Below are positions 37,513-46,148 of a stretch of 64,000 nucleotides of DNA, piece after piece (positions within the stretch are counted from its first letter, which is position 1; each line of letters opens with the position of its first letter). The notes under the pieces are model-generated. The model was not told the DNA's origin and ran no database searches. It saw only the letters and a list, made by a program, of their open reading frames with translations. Position numbers and translations under genes: made by a program. Source of the stretch: Methylobacteriaceae bacterium. GTDB taxonomy: Bacteria; Pseudomonadota; Alphaproteobacteria; Rhizobiales; Beijerinckiaceae. The stretch lies in NCBI GenBank assembly GCA_020638195.1, contig JACKJC010000004.1:503370-567369 (forward strand). The letters run 5' to 3'.

Positions 37513-38829
37513 TCAGTTGAGCAACGGCCCCCACGCCGGATCGCTCGCGAACGAGGGCGTCGGCACGACGAAGTCCGAGCGGCCATAGACGTCCGTCATG
37601 TGGATTTTCGGCGCGCCGCCGCCGGGGTCGCGGAAGAACATCAGGAACAGGCCGTTCGGCGCCCAGGTCGGGCCCTCGTTGTGATAGCCCTCGGTCAGGA
37701 TGCGCTCGCCGGAGCCATCGGGCTTCATCACGCCGATTCCAAAACCGTTCTTTGACTGGCGCGTGAAGGCGATGTAGTCGCCCTTGGGCGACCAGACCGG
37801 CGTCGAATAGCGCCCGTCGCCAAACGAGATGCGCGTCGCGCCGCCGCCCGACGCGCTCATCACGTAAATCTGCTGCGTGCCGCCGCGATCGCTCTCGAAC
37901 ACGATGCGCGCGCCGTCGGGCGAATAGGAGGGCGACGTGTCGATGGCCGCGGAATCGGTCAGCCGCGTCGTCGAGCGCGAGCGCAGGTCCATCGCGTAGA
38001 GCGTCGAATTGTTGCCCTTCGACAGGCTCATCACGATTTTCTGCCCGTCGGGCGAGAAGCGCGGGGCAAAGGTCATGCCCGGGAAATTGCCGACCGCCTC
38101 GCGCTGCCGGGTGTCGAGATTCATGATCATCACGCGCGGCTCGTCGCCGCCGAAGGCCATATAGGCGACGTCCTGCGACGAGGGCGAGAAACGCGGCGTG
38201 ACGGCGAGATCATTGCCGGCCGTCAGATATTGAACGCCCGCGCCGTCCTGATCCATCACGGCCAGCCGCTTGCGGCGGCGGTTCGCCGGCCCCGTCTCGT
38301 CGACAAAGACGACGCGCGTGTCGAAAAATCCCTTCTCGCCGGTGATGCGCGAGAAAACCTGGTCCGACATGATATGCGCGACGCGACGCGAGACATTTGC
38401 GTCGGTGGCGTATTGCTGGCCGCTGGCCTGCTTGCCGCTCGCGACGTCCCAAAGGCGGAACTCGGCCTGCTGGCGCCCGCCGCCGGAGCGTTGCGCGCGA
38501 CCCACGAGCACATATTGCGCGTTGACCGTCTTCCAGGCCTCGATGTTCGGCGGCTGGTCCGGACCGAGCGCGGGCTCGGGGAAGCTGCCGGGCTCGACCG
38601 GCTGCAGGAAGACCGAGCGCTTGAAATTATTCGAGATGACTGACGTGAACAGCCGCGCCGCGTCGGGATCGCCGGCGAATGGCACGACGGCGACGCGCAC
38701 GGGCCGGAATGCGCCGCCCGGCCGCACCGTGATGACGTCGCTCTGCGCGAACACCGGCGTGATCGCCGGAGCGCTGGTCAGGGCCGCGACGCTGGCGAGG
38801 AAGGCGCGACGGTCGAAAATTGCGGGCAT
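37513..38829 (-). CDS. tolB: Tol-Pal system protein TolB
   Basis: A 438-residue periplasmic protein: signal sequence, TolB N-terminal domain (about 30-150) and a six-bladed WD40-like propeller from PD40 repeats (TPRFSPSSQDVAYMAFGG, APRFSPDGQKIVMSLSKG, SPSYSPDGARIVFESDRGG and TPVWSPKGDYIAFTRQSK in order). It binds Pal and TolA and helps outer-membrane constriction. The N-terminus MPAIFDRRAFLASVAALTSAPA has a twin-arginine-like pair, so Tat export is possible though Sec is usual. It follows tolA by 32 bases. Pal is not adjacent, unlike the standard order. Confidence 0.96.
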   Translation of the reverse strand: MPAIFDRRAFLASVAALTSAPAITPVFAQSDVITVRPGGAFRPVRVAVVPFAGDPDAARLFTSVISNNFKRSVFLQPVEPGSFPEPALGPDQPPNIEAWKTVNAQYVLVGRAQRSGGGRQQAEFRLWDVASGKQASGQQYATDANVSRRVAHIMSDQVFSRITGEKGFFDTRVVFVDETGPANRRRKRLAVMDQDGAGVQYLTAGNDLAVTPRFSPSSQDVAYMAFGGDEPRVMIMNLDTRQREAVGNFPGMTFAPRFSPDGQKIVMSLSKGNNSTLYAMDLRSRSTTRLTDSAAIDTSPSYSPDGARIVFESDRGGTQQIYVMSASGGGATRISFGDGRYSTPVWSPKGDYIAFTRQSKNGFGIGVMKPDGSGERILTEGYHNEGPTWAPNGLFLMFFRDPGGGAPKIHMTDVYGRSDFVVPTPSFASDPAWGPLLN

Positions 38830-38861
38830 GTCTGCTGGTCCTGAAGGTTCCTGGGCGTCGA

Positions 38862-40001
38862 TCAACGCATTTCGTCGGGCCGGAATTCGACCGTGCGATT
38901 CTTCCACTGATCGAAATAGGGCGAGAATTGCGACGGTATCTTCATCGGATTGCACTCGCGCACCGCATTCATCGCGGCAGCGGCGAGCGAGGCGAGCGCC
39001 GGATCGGAGGTTGGATTGCGCAGCACGGGCTCGGCGGCGAGGCTGCCGTCGGGGCGGAACCGCAGCGTGATCATCGGATAATATTTCGAACCGCCGCTCG
39101 TGCCGAAATAATGCCAGCAGCGCATCCACTGCTCCATCATCAGGCTGTTGAGCGCGTCCATCATATTGGGCGCCATGCGATGCGACGTCCCGGTCGCCGT
39201 ACCGAGTGAAGCCGTGCGTACGACTTCGCGGCCGCGCGAACCCGTCGCCTGCGGCTTGTCGTGGTCGAGCAGGCGCGAGATCGCGTTCGTGTCGAATTTC
39301 GAGCGCTTCTCCTCGCTCTCCTCGCCGGACTTCGGTTTGACGGCGGGCTTCGCGTGCTTGTCGTCATTCTTCGTCCTCGCCAGCAACCTGGCGACCTCGT
39401 CGGTCTTCAGGCGCGGCTTTTCCGGCGGTTTCGGCGGCGGTTTGGTCTCGTGTTTGGCCTCATGTTTGGGCTCGATCTTCGGCCGCTGCGGCGGCTTCGG
39501 CGCGACGGTCTCGGCCTCTTCCGGCTCGGGCTTCGGTTCGTGCTTGGGCTCGGGCTTGGCCTGCGCCTTCGGCGGCTCCGGCCGCTTCGGCGGTTCGGGC
39601 GCGGGCTTTGTCTCTTCCAGAGGCGGTCGCGGCGGCGGCAGGGCGGCCGTCTTCTGCGGCTCGGGCTTCTGCGCGTCGTCCTCGCCTGGATCGCGCTGGC
39701 GCTTCAAGGGCGGCGGCGGCAGCGGCACGTCCTTCTTCGCTTCCGCGATCGGCGGCGTGGGCTTCAGCTCCTGCACATCGGCGAGCCTATCGGCCTTCTG
39801 GACGGGCTTGGCCTCCTTGGCGTGCTTCTCGCCCTTGGAAATCTGGCTGAAGGCCTGGTCGGTGATCATCTCGACCGGGATGGCCTCCTTGGCGTCGTCG
39901 TATTTCGCGGGCGAATTAAACGCGATCAGCGTCGCGGCGAGCAGCGTTGTATGCGCCGCCGCCGAGACGACCAGACCGGGTTCTTTCCGCGAGACCGTCA
40001 A
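38862..40001 (-). CDS. tolA: Tol-Pal system protein TolA
   Basis: A 379-residue protein with one N-terminal TM helix (about 12-29), a long Lys/Pro/Glu-rich periplasmic stalk (about 60-230, runs such as PKPEPKHEPKPEPEE) and a C-terminal globular domain (about 280-379; MMEQWMRCWHYFG and ITLRFRPDGSLAAEPVLRNP). It couples TolQR proton-motive energy to Pal and TolB. The frame has no ATG before the TM helix; the start is TTG at 40001, after GAGAGGAAG, seven bases downstream of the tolR stop. Confidence 0.92.
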   Translation of the reverse strand: MTVSRKEPGLVVSAAAHTTLLAATLIAFNSPAKYDDAKEAIPVEMITDQAFSQISKGEKHAKEAKPVQKADRLADVQELKPTPPIAEAKKDVPLPPPPLKRQRDPGEDDAQKPEPQKTAALPPPRPPLEETKPAPEPPKRPEPPKAQAKPEPKHEPKPEPEEAETVAPKPPQRPKIEPKHEAKHETKPPPKPPEKPRLKTDEVARLLARTKNDDKHAKPAVKPKSGEESEEKRSKFDTNAISRLLDHDKPQATGSRGREVVRTASLGTATGTSHRMAPNMMDALNSLMMEQWMRCWHYFGTSGGSKYYPMITLRFRPDGSLAAEPVLRNPTSDPALASLAAAAMNAVRECNPMKIPSQFSPYFDQWKNRTVEFRPDEMR

Positions 40002-40008
40002 GCGCGCC

Positions 40009-40455
40009 TCACTTCCTCTCCGGCTCGGTGACGAGCGCCACCTTCTTGAAGCCGGCGCCCGTCACGAGCGACATGACTTCCGCGACGCGGCCGTAATTCA
40101 CTGCCTTCGAGCCGCGCACATAGACGCGCTCGTCCGCGCCGGACTTAACCGCCGCCTTCAGCTTCTCGACGAGCTGCTCGATCGCGACCGGCTGGTCCAT
40201 CAGGAAGATCTGGCCCTTCTCGTCGATAGAGATCGACACCGGCTTCTGCTCGATATTGAGCGGCGCGGACTTGGTCTGCGGCAGGTCGACCGCGACGCCG
40301 GTGGCCAGCAGCGGCGCCGCCACCATGAAGATGATGAGCAACACGAGCATGACGTCGATGAACGGCGTCATGTTGATGTCGGCCATCGCGCCATAGCGCG
40401 GTACGCCCCGGCGCCTGCGCCCGCCCTTGCGGCCTGCGGCCATCGACATGCCCAT
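40009..40455 (-). CDS. tolR: Tol-Pal system protein TolR
   Basis: A 148-residue ExbD/TolR protein with one TM helix (about 29-50) that opens with the conserved aspartate in INMTPFIDVMLVLLIIFMV, and a periplasmic domain to the C-terminus. It forms the proton-driven motor with TolQ. AAGGAG precedes the ATG at 40455; further ATGs follow at 40449 and 40443. It lies between tolQ (12 bases) and tolA (7 bases). Confidence 0.96.
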   Translation of the reverse strand: MGMSMAAGRKGGRRRRGVPRYGAMADINMTPFIDVMLVLLIIFMVAAPLLATGVAVDLPQTKSAPLNIEQKPVSISIDEKGQIFLMDQPVAIEQLVEKLKAAVKSGADERVYVRGSKAVNYGRVAEVMSLVTGAGFKKVALVTEPERK

Positions 40456-40467
40456 GGAACGTGCTCC

Positions 40468-41181
40468 TTACGCCGCGCGGTCGCCGGCGTGCTGGTCGAT
40501 CTGGCGCGACAGGATGGCGGAAAATTCGTCGGCGAAGCTCTCAAGCCGCGCCTGTGTCTTGGCGACGTCGCCCTGCATCTTGTTGTAGGCGATCAGCGCC
40601 GGGATGGCCGCGAACAGGCCGATCGCGGTCGCAAACAGCGCCTCCGCGATGCCCGGCGCGACGACGGCGAGCGACGTGTTCTTGGAGGCCGCGATCGAGC
40701 GGAACGAGGTCATGATGCCCCACACCGTGCCGAACAGGCCGACGAACGGGCCGGCGGAGGCAACGGTGGCGAGCACCAGCAGATTGGATTCCAGCTTCTC
40801 GACCTCGCGCGCGATGGAGACGTCGAGCACTTTCTCGATGCGCGCCTGCAGGCCGACGAAAGAGGCCCCCGCCGCCTGGAACGAGCGCTTCCACTCGCGC
40901 ATCGCGGCGACGAAAAGCGAGGCCATGCCCGAGGTCGGACGCTCGCTCAGCGTCGTGTAGAGCTCCTCGAGCGAACGGCCGGACCAGAAGGTCTCCTCGA
41001 ACTGGTCCATCGCCTTGCGCGTGCGGCGGAACAGCAGAGTCTTGTCGACGATGATCGTCCAGCACCATACGGAAGCGGCGAGCAGGCCGATCATCACGGC
41101 CTGCACGACGATGGAGGCGTGCAGGAACATGCTCCAGATCGACACTTCGGCGACCGGCGCGGCCAGTTCGGCAGGATTCAT
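40468..41181 (-). CDS. tolQ: Tol-Pal system protein TolQ
   Basis: A 237-residue MotA/TolQ/ExbB proton-channel protein with three TM helices (about 22-45, 135-160, 170-195) and the conserved SAGPFVGLFGTVWGIMTSF and PGIAEALFATAIGLFAAIPA segments. It starts the tolQRAB run. The start at 41181 (MNPAELAAP) has AAGGAAAG upstream; a frame nine codons longer lacks a better signal. A 24-base palindrome lies 17 bases before the start codon, in the leader. ybgC, usual upstream, is not present. Confidence 0.96.
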   Translation of the reverse strand: MNPAELAAPVAEVSIWSMFLHASIVVQAVMIGLLAASVWCWTIIVDKTLLFRRTRKAMDQFEETFWSGRSLEELYTTLSERPTSGMASLFVAAMREWKRSFQAAGASFVGLQARIEKVLDVSIAREVEKLESNLLVLATVASAGPFVGLFGTVWGIMTSFRSIAASKNTSLAVVAPGIAEALFATAIGLFAAIPALIAYNKMQGDVAKTQARLESFADEFSAILSRQIDQHAGDRAA

Positions 41182-41197
41182 CGTCTTTCCTTCATCT

Positions 41198-41221
41198 CGA
41201 AGTCGCAAGAATTCGACTTCG
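41198..41221. repeat. 24-bp palindrome, copy 3 (tolQ leader)
   Basis: The arms CGAAGTCG and CGACTTCG flank an 8-base centre CAAGAATT. Size and arms match copy 1 at 24627-24650; the centre differs and is not self-complementary. It stands between the ribosome site region of tolQ and its promoter, so it would fold in the tolQ leader RNA. Confidence 0.75.
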
Positions 41222-41381
41222 CGTCACTGCGGTCTCGAAACGGCAGGCGCGGTCCATGCCTGCCGAATCCGTCAATTGTTGGGCTCCGCAGACGGCAGAC
41301 CCGAAGCGGGAATATCTCCCCATACTTAAGTCCCCGTCAGGGTTAACTTTCGGTTACGCGTCCGCGCGTCGATCAGGCGAT

Positions 41382-41396
41382 TTAAGCCGGTATTAA
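41382..41396. promoter_or_regulatory. CtrA-type box upstream of the beta-barrel gene and tolQ
   Basis: TTAA at 41382-41385 and TTAA at 41393-41396, seven bases apart, followed by CCAT. It thus also holds the extended TTAACCAT form. It is 61 bases before the 41457 gene and 200 bases from tolQ. A near match, TTAA-N7-TTAC, lies at 41343-41357. Confidence 0.65.
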
Positions 41397-41456
41397 CCAT
41401 ATTTCGCGCAATCTCCGACCGCAGGCGCGGTCAGGAACGCGCCATCCGGGGACGAC

Positions 41457-43142
41457 GTGGCGCGGTCAGGGCCGAGGCAAGGGAAGGATTTCGCGAGACT
41501 CGCGACGAGCGCCGCCGCGCTTGCGCTGTCGTTCGCGCTTAGCCCCGCGCGGGCCCAGCAGGCCGATCCCGACGCGGGCCCGACAGGGCTGCGCGGCGCC
41601 GTAGCCCCGCAATTGCGGCCGCTCGCCGAACGCGATTCCGCGCTCGCGGCCGCCAGGAAAGGGCAGACCGCCCCGCCCCTGCCCGCATCCTATTCCGCCG
41701 GCGTAGGCGATCCGCCGCCGGGCTCCGCGATCAACTATGGCAAACCGCGCAAGCCCATAAAGCTGCCCAAGCCCAACCCGGCCGTGCGCACGGGCAAGCC
41801 GCCGCTGCCGCAACTCGAGCCCTACAGGAACTCCTACATCCAGCGGCGACAGAGCCGCCAGCGCGCGATCGACGATCGACAGTCGCTGCAGCCGCCGCCG
41901 ACCGGCGTCGCCGTCGTGCCGACAATTCCAGTCAAGCGCGCCAGGCCGCCGGAGCCCAATCCCTACGAACCGACGGGCATCGACGTCGGCTCGTTGCGGT
42001 TGAAGCCCTATATCGAGGGCGCCTTTGGCTACGACACCAATCCAGGCCGCGTCGAAAAGCCGAGCAAAGGCTCGACGCTCGGTCGGGTCGACGCTGGCGT
42101 CGCCGTCGAATCCCTCTGGTCGGTCCATTCGCTCAAGGGCGAGTTGCGCGCCGGCTATGCCGACTATCTTCAGGTCAAGAACGTCAATCGCCCGGATGCG
42201 ACAGCCAAGATCGACGGCCGCATCGACGTCACCCGCGACACGTCGTTCGATTACGGCGGCGCGGCCAATGTCACGACGATCCGCTCGGGCTCGCCGGAAA
42301 TCCAGCCGGGGTCGACCAATATCACCTCCACCAACCAGCCGATCAGCTGGAACACATCGGGCTATGTCGGCGGCACGCACCGGTTCAACCGTCTCGAATT
42401 GTCGCTGCGCGGGACGATCGAACGCGCCCAGACCGGCGACGCAACTTTCTCCGACGGTTCGATCCAGCAACTCCACCTCAACGACTACACGACGGTCGGC
42501 GTACGTCCCCGCGTGAGCTACGAAGTCTCGCCGCTGTTCAAGCCCTTCGTCGAGGCGACGATCGACCAGCGCGCCTACGACCACGTGTCGGACGTCAATG
42601 GATTCCAGCGCAACTCGCATGGCTACGCGCTACGTGGCGGCGCGAGTTTCGAAATCGACGGCAAGCTGAAGGGCGAAGTCTCGGGCGGCTACGTCGAGCG
42701 CGAATACAAGGACCCGCGCCTCGTCCGGCTGCGCGGCCCGACCTTCGACGCCGCGCTGATCTATACGGCGACGCCGCTGACGACCGTTACCCTGCGCGGC
42801 TCGACCACGACCAACGAAACCACCGTGCCGAACGCCTCCGGCGCCATCACGCGCAAAGCGCAGGTCGAAATCGCGCACGATCTGTTGCGCAATCTCAAGA
42901 TCACCGGCCAGGCCTCCTATCAGGTCACCTCGTACCAGGGCGAAAACATCGCCTCGTCCTTCACCGGCAGTTCAACGGGCCTCAACGAGCGCACGATCAA
43001 TGCGGGCATCAAGGCCGAATACAGCCTGACGCGCACGGTGGTGGTGAAGGCGAGCTACGCCTACGAACGACTGAAGACGACCGTGACGGGCGCCGATTAC
43101 ACGGCCAACATCTTCCTGCTCGGGTTGCGCCTGCAACGCTGA
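41457..43142 (+). CDS. Outer-membrane beta-barrel protein (putative porin 2 type)
   Basis: A 561-residue protein with a signal peptide (about 1-33, ends SPARA) and a long Pro/Arg/Gln-rich periplasmic segment (about 35-165). An outer-membrane barrel follows (about 170-561) with many alternating strands, for example LKPYIEGAFGYDTNPGRVEK, YEVSPLFKPFVEATIDQRAY and a final NIFLLGLRLQR. This matches the OMP_b-brl_2 family. The function is unknown; some relatives sit in polysaccharide-export loci. No ATG is available before the signal peptide; GTG at 41457 follows GGGGAC. A CtrA-type box is 61 bases upstream. Confidence 0.75.
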   Translation: MARSGPRQGKDFARLATSAAALALSFALSPARAQQADPDAGPTGLRGAVAPQLRPLAERDSALAAARKGQTAPPLPASYSAGVGDPPPGSAINYGKPRKPIKLPKPNPAVRTGKPPLPQLEPYRNSYIQRRQSRQRAIDDRQSLQPPPTGVAVVPTIPVKRARPPEPNPYEPTGIDVGSLRLKPYIEGAFGYDTNPGRVEKPSKGSTLGRVDAGVAVESLWSVHSLKGELRAGYADYLQVKNVNRPDATAKIDGRIDVTRDTSFDYGGAANVTTIRSGSPEIQPGSTNITSTNQPISWNTSGYVGGTHRFNRLELSLRGTIERAQTGDATFSDGSIQQLHLNDYTTVGVRPRVSYEVSPLFKPFVEATIDQRAYDHVSDVNGFQRNSHGYALRGGASFEIDGKLKGEVSGGYVEREYKDPRLVRLRGPTFDAALIYTATPLTTVTLRGSTTTNETTVPNASGAITRKAQVEIAHDLLRNLKITGQASYQVTSYQGENIASSFTGSSTGLNERTINAGIKAEYSLTRTVVVKASYAYERLKTTVTGADYTANIFLLGLRLQR

Positions 43143-43151
43143 AGCAGCCGG

Positions 43152-43946
43152 CTATTTGGCCGCTTTCGCCGCTTCGATCGCCTTCAGCATCGCCTCGCTC
43201 ACGCCTTCCTTGCGGAGCGTCGCGAGCGGAATGACCATCTGATCGGCGCAGGCCTGGATGACATGCGGCGTGTCGACCATGAGGCCGAGCCCGCCCTCCC
43301 TGGCGTCAAGATAGGGCGTCAGCGAAGGCGACATGTCGTCGCCGCCGACCTGTCCCATCGCTTCGAGGCATTCCTTGTCGGTCTTGCGCTCGCCCGCGCG
43401 ATAGCGCGCCATATAAAGCTGGTACAGACGCTTTGAATTCAGCGAGATCATCTTCACGCCGTCGCTCGTTTCGTTGAGCGAGACCTTGCCGAGCAGCTTC
43501 GCCGGGAGGAGCTTGGCCCAGTCGACCGGCGCGCCGGTGGCGAGATCGTAGACGATCGCGGTCGTTCCGATATTCGGATGCGCGCCGCCGCAGTTGAAAC
43601 TGTCGGCGATCGTGTAGCTCAGATAGCGCGGCCCGCGCATCGTGACCGCGATCGTGCGCGACCAGTCCGAGTTCTTGCCCGCTTCGCGCCGGCACTCGGC
43701 AATGGCCTTCTTCACGCGCTCGTCGAGCTTAGACACCGCGGCATTGATCTTCTTCTCGGCCTCGTCGGCGGGCTGCGCGATGCGCGGATAGGCGTCGATG
43801 TCCTTGCCGGCAAGCGCCGGCTTCGCCATGGCGACGATGCGTTCGGCGGCGACCGCATTGGCCGAGACGCAAAATAAAAGCGCAGGGGCGAGCCCTGCGC
43901 GCAAAACGGGCGCGAGCGCCCGCCGGATATCGGAATTGATCGCCAT
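43152..43946 (-). CDS. Exported DUF3298-like protein
   Basis: A 264-residue protein with a signal peptide (about 1-33, ends ANAVA). Its central NCGGAHPNIGTTAIVYDLATGAPVDW pattern is the hallmark of the DUF3298/PdaC-RsiV-like fold. A second half has lone cysteines at C-E-x-M and QAC. Relatives bind or sense cell-wall components, but this protein lacks the catalytic deacetylase domain, so only an envelope location is supported. The ATG at 43946 is chosen because GGGGGAG lies five bases before it. It is nine bases from the convergent barrel gene and is preceded by galU. Confidence 0.6.
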   Translation of the reverse strand: MAINSDIRRALAPVLRAGLAPALLFCVSANAVAAERIVAMAKPALAGKDIDAYPRIAQPADEAEKKINAAVSKLDERVKKAIAECRREAGKNSDWSRTIAVTMRGPRYLSYTIADSFNCGGAHPNIGTTAIVYDLATGAPVDWAKLLPAKLLGKVSLNETSDGVKMISLNSKRLYQLYMARYRAGERKTDKECLEAMGQVGGDDMSPSLTPYLDAREGGLGLMVDTPHVIQACADQMVIPLATLRKEGVSEAMLKAIEAAKAAK

Positions 43947-43972
43947 CCGCTCCCCCATGTCGAGGGCGCAGT

Positions 43973-44857
43973 CTAACCCATCAGTTTCTTCAGGCCAGCT
44001 TTGTAGGCTTCGGCGAGGTCCGGATTGTCGAGCGCAAAAGCCGCGTTCGCCATCAGGAAGCCGATCTTGGCGCCCGTGTCATAGGTGACGCCATCGAAGC
44101 GCACACCGTGAAAACCCTGACTTTTCGCCAGCGTCTTCATACCGTCTGTCAGCTGGATCTCGCCGCCTGCGCCGCGCTCCTGTGTCTCCAGAATCTTGAA
44201 GATTTCCGGGCCCAGGATGTAGCGACCGGAGATGATCGAGGTCGAGGGCGCCGTGCCCTTCGGCGGCTTTTCGACCATGCCGGTGATCTCGAACGTATGG
44301 CCCTCGTCCTTGCCGATCGAGACCACGCCATACTGATGCGTTTCTTCCGGAGCCACTTCCTCGACCGCGATGATATTGCCGCCGTGCTTCTCGTAAGCCG
44401 CGACGCATTGCGAGAGGCAGCGCGACTTCAGCTTTCCCGTCGCCTTGGTGACCATGTCGGGCAGCATGACGGCAAATGGCTCATCGCCGACGATGTCGCG
44501 CGCGCACCAGACCGCGTGGCCGAGGCCGAGCGGGGCCTGCTGGCGGGTGAAGGAGGTCGCGCCGGCCGCCGGCAGATCGGCCATCAGCGCATCGTATTCC
44601 TTCTTCTTGCCACGCTTCTGCAGCGTGTCCTCGAGTTCGTAGGACATGTCGAAATGGTCCTCGATCACCTGCTTGCCGCGGCCGGTGACGAAGATGAAAT
44701 GTTCGATGCCGGCTTCTTTCGCCTCGTCGACGACATGCTGCAGCACGGGCCGATCGACGATCGTCAGCATTTCCTTCGGCACGGATTTGGTGGCGGGCAG
44801 GAAGCGCGTGCCGAGACCGGCGACGGGGAATACGGCCTTACGAATGCGTTTGGTCAT
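43973..44857 (-). CDS. galU: UTP-glucose-1-phosphate uridylyltransferase
   Basis: A 294-residue nucleotidyltransferase with the G-loop VFPVAGLGTRFLPATKSVPKEML near the N-terminus, then DRPVLQHVVDEAKEAG and QQAPLGLGHAVWCA. It makes UDP-glucose for surface polysaccharides and glycolipids. The start at 44857 matches the family; an upstream extension is not homologous. It is divergent from galE, whose product interconverts UDP-glucose and UDP-galactose, so the pair supplies sugar nucleotides. Confidence 0.96.
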   Translation of the reverse strand: MTKRIRKAVFPVAGLGTRFLPATKSVPKEMLTIVDRPVLQHVVDEAKEAGIEHFIFVTGRGKQVIEDHFDMSYELEDTLQKRGKKKEYDALMADLPAAGATSFTRQQAPLGLGHAVWCARDIVGDEPFAVMLPDMVTKATGKLKSRCLSQCVAAYEKHGGNIIAVEEVAPEETHQYGVVSIGKDEGHTFEITGMVEKPPKGTAPSTSIISGRYILGPEIFKILETQERGAGGEIQLTDGMKTLAKSQGFHGVRFDGVTYDTGAKIGFLMANAAFALDNPDLAEAYKAGLKKLMG

Positions 44858-44939
44858 GATTTCGTCCGTAGATGCGTTTTCGAGCGACGTGGCTACCGGT
44901 TCGCGTGCAGAAAACGCGTTGCCAAAAGGATGCGACAAA

Positions 44940-44971
44940 GCCGCATTCGCTCGGGAATGCGGCCCTTTTTT
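44940..44971 (+). terminator. Terminator-like hairpin pointing towards galE
   Basis: The stem GCCGCATTC (44940-44948) and GAATGCGGC (44955-44963), with loop GCTCGG, is followed on the plus strand by CC and six T. It lies in the galU/galE divergent region, 136 bases before galE, with no plus-strand gene for 1.8 kb upstream. It may stop antisense transcription from inside galU or act as an attenuator in a long galE leader. Confidence 0.7.
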
Positions 44972-45106
44972 GAGATTAACCGGAACAGTTTAAGGAAGAT
45001 CGAACGCCCACTGCCCGGGCGACCCGGACTTCGCGAAATCCAGTGAAACTTAACCAAACGCTGCTAGAATCACTCGAATTACATTGATCGCTTTGATGGA
45101 AGACAC

Positions 45107-46096
45107 ATGGCCATACTCGTAACGGGCGGCGCCGGCTATATCGGCAGCCACATGGCGCTCGAATTGCTCGACGCCGGCGAAAAAGTCGTCGTACTCGACA
45201 ATCTCTCGACCGGCTTCCGCTGGGCCGTGCCGGACAAGGCGACGCTTGTGACCGGCGATTTCGGCGACACCGACCTCGTGACGGAAACACTCGCGCGTTT
45301 CGACATTGAGGAGATCATCCATTTCGCGGCCAAGATCGTCGTGCCGGAATCGGTGAGCGATCCGCTCGGCTATTATCTCAACAACACCGCCAAGGCGCGC
45401 GGTCTTCTCGAATGCGCCGTCGACTCCGGCGTGAAGCATTTCATCTTCTCCTCCACCGCCGCTGTCTACGGCGACCCCGAGCAGAACCCGGTCACGGAGG
45501 ACGAGCGCCTGAAGCCCATTTCGCCCTACGGCCGTTCCAAGCTGATGGTCGAGTGGATGCTGGAGGATACCGCCAAGGCGACGCCACTCTCTTATGTCGC
45601 GCTGCGCTACTTCAACGTCGCCGGCGCCGATCCTCAGGGCCGTTCCGGCCAGTCGACGCCCAACGCCACCCATCTCATCAAGGTCGCCGTGCAGGCAGCG
45701 CTGGGCATGCGCAAGGGCATGGACGTGTATGGCGTGGATTACCCGACGCCCGACGGCTCTTGCCTGCGCGACTACATTCAAGTCACCGACCTCGCGCGCG
45801 CCCATCTCGACGCGTTGCGCCATCTGCGCGGCGGCGGCGAAAGCCTCGTCTGCAACGCCGGCTATCAGCGCGGCTATTCCGTGCTCGAAGTCATCGACAT
45901 CGTGAAAAAAGTCTCGGGCGTCGACTTCCCCGTGACGATCGTCGGTCGTCGCCCGGGCGATCCCGCGGCGATCGTCGCCTCCAACGAACGCATCCGCAAG
46001 AATCTGGGCTGGACCCCGCGACACGACAATCTTGAGGAGATCGTCCGACAGGCGCTCGACTGGGAACGGCGGCTACACAATATGAAGATCGGATGA
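45107..46096 (+). CDS. galE: UDP-glucose 4-epimerase
   Basis: A 329-residue short-chain dehydrogenase-fold epimerase. It has the Rossmann motif VTGGAGYIGSH at the N-terminus, SSTAAVYG near 115-122, catalytic Y141/K145 in SPYGRSKLMVEW, and RYFNVAGADPQG and YIQVTDLARAHL further on. It interconverts UDP-glucose and UDP-galactose with bound NAD. It is divergent from galU. A RIME-type palindrome follows directly after its stop. Confidence 0.96.
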   Translation: MAILVTGGAGYIGSHMALELLDAGEKVVVLDNLSTGFRWAVPDKATLVTGDFGDTDLVTETLARFDIEEIIHFAAKIVVPESVSDPLGYYLNNTAKARGLLECAVDSGVKHFIFSSTAAVYGDPEQNPVTEDERLKPISPYGRSKLMVEWMLEDTAKATPLSYVALRYFNVAGADPQGRSGQSTPNATHLIKVAVQAALGMRKGMDVYGVDYPTPDGSCLRDYIQVTDLARAHLDALRHLRGGGESLVCNAGYQRGYSVLEVIDIVKKVSGVDFPVTIVGRRPGDPAAIVASNERIRKNLGWTPRHDNLEEIVRQALDWERRLHNMKIG

Positions 46097-46109
46097 TGAG
46101 TGTGCGCCC

Positions 46110-46135
46110 CCCTCTCCCCGCGAGCGGGGAGAGGG
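46110..46135. repeat. RIME-type palindrome after galE
   Basis: The arms CCCTCTCCCCGC and the perfect complement flank a GA loop. The arms are identical to the first palindrome at 22765-22790. Only one half of the element is present. It lies in the 52-base gap between convergent galE and the cNMP-binding gene and may act as their terminator. Confidence 0.8.
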
Positions 46136-46148
46136 AAACCTGCAACCA

